From Oceanospirillaceae bacterium (lineage in GTDB: Bacteria > Pseudomonadota > Gammaproteobacteria > Pseudomonadales > Oceanobacteraceae), in the NCBI GenBank assembly GCA_002724925.1, contig PBQA01000027.1:62001-126000 (forward strand): DNA of 64,000 nt. Reading direction: 5' to 3'. Each line of letters starts with the position of its first letter. The stretch's first letter is position 1. The notes beneath the pieces are model-generated. The model saw only the letters and a program-made list of their open reading frames with translations. It was not told the DNA's origin and did no database searches. The position numbers and the translations under genes were made by a program. This document shows positions 58,229-64,000 of the stretch, piece after piece.

Positions 58229-58277
58229 TGCTTTGTAAATCTTGATTTGAAAATTGCGAACTTCGCCATTGAAGTTC
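58219..58277 (-). promoter_or_regulatory. tandem hexaloop hairpins of ANTAR-responsive type in the nrtA leader
   Basis: On the minus strand hairpin 1 (58258-58277) is GAACTTC-AATGGC-GAAGTTC and begins about two bases from the predicted transcription start. Hairpin 2 (58219-58234) is AAAGC-AAAGGC-GCTTT. Both loops have A1 and G4. Hairpin 2 shares GGCGCT with the terminator 5' arm, so the two compete. The arrangement matches that of the nasA leader, although the stem sequences differ, so the shared loop pattern is unlikely to reflect simple duplication. Confidence 0.82.
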
Positions 58278-58289
58278 TGAATTGCTTAA

Positions 58290-58306
58290 TACAAGCACCG
58301 TGCCAA
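58290..58306 (-). promoter_or_regulatory. sigma-54 promoter of nrtABD
   Basis: TTGGCAC-GGTGC-TTGTA on the minus strand: perfect -24 element, -12 element with one change. Predicted start near 58279, immediately before leader hairpin 1. Confidence 0.75.
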
Positions 58307-58446
58307 TTCGTATTTCTAGCGTTGAATTATTTCGACGACACCAGGTTTTATAGGGGGTTCCGGGGTTTTATATCGTAAAGACAGCGGATTCTATTTGTGA
58401 AAGTGAGAATTATTATTGAGTGTTTGATTATTCATTCGGCTCGTTT

Positions 58447-58483
58447 TGGTGCGGAGTGCCGATGATTGGTGATACTCTGGTGC
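58447..58483. promoter_or_regulatory. paired TGGTGC half-sites upstream of nrtA (possible NtrC sites)
   Basis: TGGTGC at 58447-58452 and again at 58478-58483, 31 bases apart, the same spacing as the two GGTGC half-sites between nasA and nirB. They lie 140-180 bases upstream of the nrtA sigma-54 promoter. The left arms are poor, so NtrC binding is only suggested. The rest of 58307-58530 holds no credible gene; the promoter of the isochorismatase gene must lie here, but no clear boxes were found. Confidence 0.3.
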
Positions 58484-58530
58484 AGCTCCTATCGTAGTCA
58501 CTATAACCATTTGTGAAATAAGGAATTTTT

Positions 58531-59067
58531 ATGCTCAACCGCAAGCGTACCGGCCTGGTCATTGTTGATGTTCAGGGTAAGTTAGCCCGATTGATGCACG
58601 ATTCCGAGGCAATGCATGCCTCTTTGAAAACTCTGATTTCTGGTGCTAAGGCGATTGGTTTACCGATTCTCTGGCTCGAGCAGAACCCAGAAAAGCTGGG
58701 GGCGACTTCGCCTGAGTTAGCCGAACTGATACCGGGCGAGCCAATCCCAAAGTACACCTTCAGTGCCTGTGGTGAGCCGGGTTTCGTTGATGCGATTGAA
58801 GCGAGTAGTGTTCATACTTGGCTGGTGGCCGGTATAGAATCCCACATCTGCGTTTACCAGACAGTCAGAGATCTTATTGAGCTTGGGCGTAAGGTTGAGG
58901 TGGTGACTGATTGTGTGTCGTCAAGAACATCTGCAAACCGCCAGCTAGGGATTGATCGGATGCTGGATGCCGGTGCTCGCCCAACCAGTGTCGAAATGTG
59001 TCTGTTCGAGCTTGTCGGCAGCTGCCGGGTGCCGGAGTTCAAGGATGTACTGCGTTTAATTAAATGA
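58531..59067 (+). CDS. isochorismatase-family cysteine hydrolase
   Basis: 178 residues. Catalytic Asp in LVIVDVQGKL, a Lys in the IPKYTFSA region and the nucleophile Cys in VAGIESHICVYQTVRDL, with the usual cis-peptide VAGIE just before it. Closest in form to the YcaC-like group, whose substrates are uncertain. A TAAGGA ribosome site precedes the ATG. Divergent from the nrt operon and probably unrelated to it. Confidence 0.88.
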   Translation: MLNRKRTGLVIVDVQGKLARLMHDSEAMHASLKTLISGAKAIGLPILWLEQNPEKLGATSPELAELIPGEPIPKYTFSACGEPGFVDAIEASSVHTWLVAGIESHICVYQTVRDLIELGRKVEVVTDCVSSRTSANRQLGIDRMLDAGARPTSVEMCLFELVGSCRVPEFKDVLRLIK

Positions 59068-59128
59068 GTGTCATAGCGGCGGAATGTTCCGTGTTACAAG
59101 AATTCTATGTATCGATAAGCGTTAACGG

Positions 59129-59980
59129 ATGAAAACACCCAGTTCCCTTCTTCCTCTGATCGAGGACGGTATTGTCGATGAAGTCATCTCACAGCTGATG
59201 AGCGGCAAAGAAGCCACGGTTTATACTGTACGGTGTGGGAATGAGATCCGCTGCGCCAAGGTGTACAAAGACTCAGCAAAACGGAGTTTCAAGAAAGCTG
59301 CACAGTATCGCGAGGGGCGTAGCGTGCGTAACTCCAGACGCGGACGTGCGATGGAGAAAGGCAGCAACTTTGGCCGTAAGCAACAGGAAGAAATATGGCA
59401 AAACGCTGAAGTCGATGCGCTTTACCGGCTGGTTGCTGCGGGCGTGCGAGTGCCTCAGCCTTATGGTTGTTTTAATGGCGTTCTTATCATGGACCTGGTC
59501 GCAGATGAGGATGGTAACGTGGCTCCGCGCCTCAATGACGTCAGCATGTCGGAAGAGCAGGCGCTGGAGGATCACGCGGAGATTATGGACGCCATCAAAC
59601 TGATGTTGATAGAAGGCATCGTCCATGGTGATCTTTCTGAATTCAATGTGCTTGTCGATGACTATGGCCCGGTGATTATTGATCTCCCTCAGGCGGTCGA
59701 CGCTGCGGGCAACAACAATGCCTTCGCCATGCTTGAGCGCGATGTGCGCAATATGACTCAATATTATGGTCAGTTCGCGCCTGACCTCCTGACAACCCGA
59801 TACGCCAAAGAAATGTGGGCCTTATACGAGGACGGGGCGCTGCTTGCCGATACGGAGCTGACCGGTGTGTTCGAAGAAGACGCGGAGTCTGCGGATGTCG
59901 ATTCCGTGATCCTGTCGATTAAGGCGGCGCTGGAGGAGGAGGAAGAACGCCTCGCTCGCATGCGTGAGGATGATGAATAA
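59129..59980 (+). CDS. RIO1-type atypical serine kinase
   Basis: 283 residues. Phosphate loop SGKEATVYTVRCG, Lys in IRCAKVYKDS, hinge MDLVAD, catalytic loop IVHGDLSEFNVLV (Asp and Asn) and metal-binding Asp in VIIDLPQAVD: the full RIO kinase set. The Arg-rich flexible insert (about residues 55-85) is characteristic. The C-terminus is very acidic (EEEEERLARMREDDE). Bacterial RIO1 homologues are known but poorly characterised; a link to translation or ribosome maturation is inferred from archaeal and eukaryotic relatives. Confidence 0.9.
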   Translation: MKTPSSLLPLIEDGIVDEVISQLMSGKEATVYTVRCGNEIRCAKVYKDSAKRSFKKAAQYREGRSVRNSRRGRAMEKGSNFGRKQQEEIWQNAEVDALYRLVAAGVRVPQPYGCFNGVLIMDLVADEDGNVAPRLNDVSMSEEQALEDHAEIMDAIKLMLIEGIVHGDLSEFNVLVDDYGPVIIDLPQAVDAAGNNNAFAMLERDVRNMTQYYGQFAPDLLTTRYAKEMWALYEDGALLADTELTGVFEEDAESADVDSVILSIKAALEEEEERLARMREDDE

Positions 59981-60074
59981 GACCATCGGAGTTCAGTTTT
60001 ACACGATTTCGCTTTAGTCGGGGCCTCTGTTTGGGGATAATCCCCCACTAAAGCAGTCAACTTTAGCGGTTTCC

Positions 60075-62255
60075 ATGTCTCTACCTTCGAATCAGAAAGA
60101 AAATCATCTGTTTTCTAACTATCCATACTGGGCAGAGTGTTTCGGCACAGCACCGTTTTTGCCCATGTCGCGGGAAGAAATGGACCAGCTTGGCTGGGAC
60201 TCGTGTGATGTCATTCTTGTCACGGGCGATGCGTACGTAGATCATCCCAGCTTCGGCATGGCGGTGATGGGGCGGATGCTCGAGTCTCAGGGCTTCCGGG
60301 TGGGGATCATCGCTCAGCCAGACTGGAACAACCCTGACGACTTCACCAAACTAGGTAAGCCGAATTTCTACTTCGGTATTACTGCGGGCAACATGGACTC
60401 CATGATCAACCGCTATACCGCAGACCTCAAAGTTCGCTCTGACGATGCCTACACGCCTCACGGTGAGCCGGGTAAACGTCCAGACCGGGCGGTCATCGTC
60501 TATTCACAGAAGTGCCGTGAAGCCTACAAAGATGTGCCTATTGTGATCGGCGGTATTGAGGCATCCCTGCGCAGGATCGCTCAGTACGACTACTGGAGTG
60601 ATCAGGTTCGTCGCTCGGTACTGATCGATTCAGGGGCAGACATCCTTCTGTACGGCAACGCCGAACGCGCAATTGTTGACCTGACCCACGCCCTGGCACA
60701 GGGGCGCAATGTAAGCGATCTCACTGACCTTCGTGGTACCACCATCGTGCGTGATGCCACACCAGAAGGGTGGTCTGAAGTCGACTCAACACGAATCGAC
60801 TGGCCCGGCCGCATTGACGAGATACCGAATCCGTATGAAATGAAAGATACGGAGACGATGTCGTGCAGCACCAATGGTGATGCAGCAGAAGAAGAATCTG
60901 AAGACAGTGATGTGATGCCGGTGAAAATCGTACCCATGCCACTGCACCGCAAGGCTGACCTTGACCCTGAGACCACGGTGATTCGTTTGCCGTCGTTTGA
61001 AAAAGTGCGTAACGACAGCGCGCTCTATGCACATGCGTCGCGGGTGCTTCATCAGGAATCGAACCCGTACAACGCACGACCACTGGTGCAGAAGCACGGA
61101 ACGCGTGAAATCTGGGTAAACCCACCACCGATTCCACTCGAAACTGACGAAATGGACAGTGTGTTTGGTTTTCAGTACCAACGTGTGCCGCACCCATCGT
61201 ACGGAGACGCTAAGATCCCGGCCTACGAAATGATCCGTTTCTCGGTCAACATTATGCGTGGCTGTTTTGGTGGATGTACGTTCTGCTCAATTACTGAGCA
61301 CGAGGGGCGTATTATTCAGAGTCGCTCTCAGGAATCAGTCATTAACGAAATTGAAGAAATCCGCGATAAAGTACCGGGTTTCACCGGCACTATTTCAGAC
61401 CTTGGTGGCCCGACCGCCAACATGTATCACCTGAATTGTAAGAGCCCGGAGATTCTTAAGAATTGTCGCCGCTTGAGCTGTGTTTTTCCGGGGATCTGTA
61501 AAAACCTGAAAACCGACCACAGTGCGACGACTCAGTTGTACCGCGCTGCACGTGCTTTGCCGGGCATCAAGCGTGTCGCGATTGCCTCAGGCCTTCGTTA
61601 TGACCTGGCCGTCAAAGATCCTGAGTACGTGCGTGAACTGGTGACACATCATGTCGGCGGTTATCTGAAGATTGCACCTGAGCACACTGAGATGAATGTG
61701 CTCAATAAAATGATGAAGCCAGGCATGGGCACATACGACGCCTTTAAGCGCATGTTCGATAAGTTCTCGAAAGAGGCGGGCAAAGAGCAGTACCTGATCC
61801 CGTACTTTATTGCCGCGCATCCGGGAACTGAAACCAAAGACATGATGAACCTGGCGTTGTGGCTGAAGCGCAATAAATTCCGCGTGGATCAGGTACAGAC
61901 CTTTTATCCTTCGCCGATGGCTCTCGCGACGGCGATGTATCACTCAGAACGTGATCCACTGCATCGCATGAGTTACAAATCGAAGAAAATGCACATTCCG
62001 CGCAAGCTTGAGGAGCGTCGCTTGCAAAAGGCTTTCCTTCGTTATCACGACTCCCGAGGGTGGCCTGCATTACGAGAAGAGCTTAAGCGTATTGGACGCA
62101 CCGATCTTATTGGTAGTGGCCCGAATGCGTTGATTCCAGCAGAAGACGAAGTGGCTTCAACACGTCATCAGCGCCCTGGGTTTAAGCCCAAGTCGGGTGC
62201 TGCCAAGCGCAAGGGCGGAGTACAGGCCAAAGCGGGGCCGCGTAAGCGTCGCTGA
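60075..62255 (+). CDS. YgiQ family radical SAM protein
   Basis: 726 residues. An N-terminal B12-binding-like domain (about 35-190, with [16 protein letters not shown]), then a radical SAM core with the cluster motif CFGGCTFC (about residue 394) and RGCFGG context, and [11 protein letters not shown]. The C-terminal tail is Lys/Gly/Arg-rich, ending in a basic run that may contact RNA. The YgiQ family is conserved but its reaction is not established. The ATG used begins [10 protein letters not shown]. Monocistronic or paired with the next gene (32-base gap). Confidence 0.92.
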   Translation: MSLPSNQKENHLFSNYPYWAECFGTAPFLPMSREEMDQLGWDSCDVILVTGDAYVDHPSFGMAVMGRMLESQGFRVGIIAQPDWNNPDDFTKLGKPNFYFGITAGNMDSMINRYTADLKVRSDDAYTPHGEPGKRPDRAVIVYSQKCREAYKDVPIVIGGIEASLRRIAQYDYWSDQVRRSVLIDSGADILLYGNAERAIVDLTHALAQGRNVSDLTDLRGTTIVRDATPEGWSEVDSTRIDWPGRIDEIPNPYEMKDTETMSCSTNGDAAEEESEDSDVMPVKIVPMPLHRKADLDPETTVIRLPSFEKVRNDSALYAHASRVLHQESNPYNARPLVQKHGTREIWVNPPPIPLETDEMDSVFGFQYQRVPHPSYGDAKIPAYEMIRFSVNIMRGCFGGCTFCSITEHEGRIIQSRSQESVINEIEEIRDKVPGFTGTISDLGGPTANMYHLNCKSPEILKNCRRLSCVFPGICKNLKTDHSATTQLYRAARALPGIKRVAIASGLRYDLAVKDPEYVRELVTHHVGGYLKIAPEHTEMNVLNKMMKPGMGTYDAFKRMFDKFSKEAGKEQYLIPYFIAAHPGTETKDMMNLALWLKRNKFRVDQVQTFYPSPMALATAMYHSERDPLHRMSYKSKKMHIPRKLEERRLQKAFLRYHDSRGWPALREELKRIGRTDLIGSGPNALIPAEDEVASTRHQRPGFKPKSGAAKRKGGVQAKAGPRKRR

Positions 62256-62287
62256 ACTCTGACGGCTCGTTAAAGTCCAACCCGGAT

Positions 62288-64000
62288 ATGGACGATATGA
62301 CACAGCAGTTTTCTTCGTACGGTGAAATGGTCGAGCAGGTCATCAAGACCTGCGGGCCGGATATCCGTCTGGCAACCATTCTCGGGTTGGGCAAACCTAA
62401 CCGGTTAATTAACGCATTGTATGATGCCGTTAAAGGCCGCGATGACTTGTCTCTGACCATATTCACTGCACTTTCGTTGAATCCGCCTGAAGCCTCCTCG
62501 GATCTCGAATCCCGATTTCTCACCCCCTTTACTGAACGCCTTTACGGTAAGAACTTTCCGCGCCTGAAATACGCAGACGACATGAAAGCGGGAAGGCTCC
62601 CAGACAATATCCATGTCGAAGAGTTTTATACTCAGCCGGGAAGTTACGTTAAGTCGCCGCAAGGGCAGCAGAATTACAACAGCCTCAATTATACAGAAGT
62701 CGCTGATGCGCTCTCGACCAAAGGCATCAACGTTGTTTTTCAGAGAGTTGCCAGTAAAGACCGTGGTCGATACTCACTGTCATCAAATACCGACCTGACC
62801 CAGGACGTACTTGAACGTATACATCAGGCAGGCCAGCCCCGACCCTATTGCGTCGCCGAAGTTGATAGAAATTTACCCTGGGTGGGAGGTAAGGCAGAAA
62901 TGCCGGCGGGTTTCTTTGATACGGTTCTGGATGTCGACACGACAAACGACCAGTTATTTGCACTGCCTCGCCAGCCGGTGTCCGACAGTGATTTTGCCAT
63001 CGGGTTTTATGCCTCACTGCTGGTAAAAGACGGCGGTACCTTACAGGTGGGCATTGGTGCATTGGCGGATGCACTTTGCTACGCACTGGTGCTTCGTCAT
63101 ACGGACAATGCACTTTATCGTAAGATTATTAACGCGCTGAACCCTGACATTCTGTCGTCTGATCTGGTGCGGGAGTACGGGGGCTGCGAGCCATTCCAAA
63201 CCGGAGTATACGGTTGTAGCGAAATGGTGAACGAAGGGTTCAGGGTGCTCGTCGAACACGGCATCATGAAGCGGCGCGTGGTTGATGACCTGGCCCTGAT
63301 GCGCAAACTCAATTCGGGTGAATTATCCGCCGACGAGAAAGAAGTTATTGAAACCGAAGGCAAGTATCTTCGGGGCGGTTTTTATCTCGGCTCTCCTGAT
63401 TTTTATCAATGGGTTGGTGAGCAGGGTGCCCAAGAAAATACGCTTGAAATGGATCGCATTGGTCGGATTAATTCGGTTACCGGCCCTGATTACGAGCTTG
63501 AAGTTCAGCAGAGACGCCACGCCCGGTTTATGAATATCTGTATGATGGCAACGCCATTGGGTGGTGCCGCCTCAGAGACATTGCCAGATGGCCGTGTAGT
63601 GTCTGGCGTCGGTGGCCAATACAACTTTGTCTCAATGGCGGCTGATTTACCCGAGGCTCGTTCTGTTCTTATGTTTCATGCCGTACGCGGCGAAAAGTCC
63701 GAAAGTAACATTCGCTGGGATCTGCCAAATCTGACGATACCGCGCCATCTTCGCGATATTTACGTCACCGAATACGGCATCGCTGATCTGCGCTTTGCCT
63801 CAGATGAAGAGTGCATCAAGCGCATGCTCCGTATATCGTCATCGGACGCTGTTACAAATCTGAAAGAGAGTGCGGTTGCAGCAGGTAAGCTAGGTTCGTC
63901 TGTTGATTCAAATGAGCTTAATCTGGATGTGATCAGGCAAAGAAATACTCTGGGGGCTCTGGAAAAGCGCTTTGCTGCTTTTCGCCGTAACGGAAGTCTG
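62288..64000 (+). CDS. acetyl-CoA hydrolase/transferase family protein, 3' end beyond the window
   Basis: The frame is open for 571 codons from ATG 62288 to the window edge, so the gene is partial only because the window ends. An N-terminal CoA-transferase-like domain (TILGLGKPNRLINALYD, GGTLQVGIGALADALCYALV) and a C-terminal acetyl-CoA hydrolase domain (GGVGGQYNFVSMAADLPEARS-type segment, here SGVGGQYNFVSMA, then IYVTEYGIADLR) are seen. Related enzymes hydrolyse acetyl-CoA or move CoA between acids. A second in-frame ATG at 62297 is an alternative start. Confidence 0.88.
   Translation, partial: MDDMTQQFSSYGEMVEQVIKTCGPDIRLATILGLGKPNRLINALYDAVKGRDDLSLTIFTALSLNPPEASSDLESRFLTPFTERLYGKNFPRLKYADDMKAGRLPDNIHVEEFYTQPGSYVKSPQGQQNYNSLNYTEVADALSTKGINVVFQRVASKDRGRYSLSSNTDLTQDVLERIHQAGQPRPYCVAEVDRNLPWVGGKAEMPAGFFDTVLDVDTTNDQLFALPRQPVSDSDFAIGFYASLLVKDGGTLQVGIGALADALCYALVLRHTDNALYRKIINALNPDILSSDLVREYGGCEPFQTGVYGCSEMVNEGFRVLVEHGIMKRRVVDDLALMRKLNSGELSADEKEVIETEGKYLRGGFYLGSPDFYQWVGEQGAQENTLEMDRIGRINSVTGPDYELEVQQRRHARFMNICMMATPLGGAASETLPDGRVVSGVGGQYNFVSMAADLPEARSVLMFHAVRGEKSESNIRWDLPNLTIPRHLRDIYVTEYGIADLRFASDEECIKRMLRISSSDAVTNLKESAVAAGKLGSSVDSNELNLDVIRQRNTLGALEKRFAAFRRNGSL

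Overview
The window is a chromosomal segment of a Gram-negative gammaproteobacterium, probably a marine Oceanospirillales-type heterotroph (inferred from family content: Rnf/Rsx complex, FadE and FadH, MipA/OmpV porin, JetA/MksF-type condensin, and the nirBD / NarK-type transporter / PP2C-kinase arrangement also known from Pseudomonas). No rRNA, tRNA, CRISPR array, insertion sequence or prophage was recognised. Gene density is high and most genes are housekeeping or catabolic.

Layout. 1-5.9 kb: the rsxABCDGE (rnf) operon on the minus strand. 6.2-12.3 kb: a four-gene Yej/Dpp-like peptide ABC transporter operon, followed by mrp/apbC with a TTG start. 13.5-19.5 kb: a soluble double-PAS chemotaxis transducer, fadH and a 7TMR-DISM hybrid-sensor-like histidine kinase. 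19.7-26.2 kb: a three-gene SMC condensin operon of the MksFEB / Wadjet JetABC class, without a recognisable JetD/MksG nuclease, overlapping a group II truncated haemoglobin gene. 26.2-29.9 kb: orphan exported proteins, including a GxSxG lipase-like protein and a lipoprotein with a possible ADP-ribosyltransferase/NADase-like fold. 30-41.4 kb: fadE, a lytic transglycosylase with proS, a DUF938-tag-DUF924 operon, a transglutaminase, an OmpV-like protein, a zinc alcohol dehydrogenase, a DUF4870 protein and a cold-shock gene with a long leader.

41.5-58.5 kb is a complete nitrate assimilation island. It holds nasA-cobA (minus strand), nirB-nirD-narK and a phosphatase-kinase fusion (plus strand), and a NAD(P)H-type FAD reductase, outer-membrane porin and NrtABD nitrate ABC transporter (minus strand). 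Its regulatory DNA is the most interesting part of the window. Three transcription units (nasA, nirB, nrtA) each have a sigma-54 -24/-12 promoter. The nasA and nrtA leaders each contain two hairpins with six-base loops carrying A at position 1 and G at position 4, the second overlapping the 5' arm of an intrinsic terminator. That is the architecture of ANTAR-protein (NasR/NasT) antitermination. The nirB leader has a similar hairpin pair without a terminator, followed by a three-codon minicistron. No ANTAR regulator gene is present here, so it must act from elsewhere. NtrC-like sites lie upstream, which suggests dual control by nitrogen limitation (sigma-54/NtrC) and by nitrate or nitrite (antitermination).

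58.5-64 kb: an isochorismatase-family hydrolase, a RIO1-type kinase, a YgiQ radical SAM protein and the first 571 codons of an acetyl-CoA hydrolase/transferase cut by the window edge.
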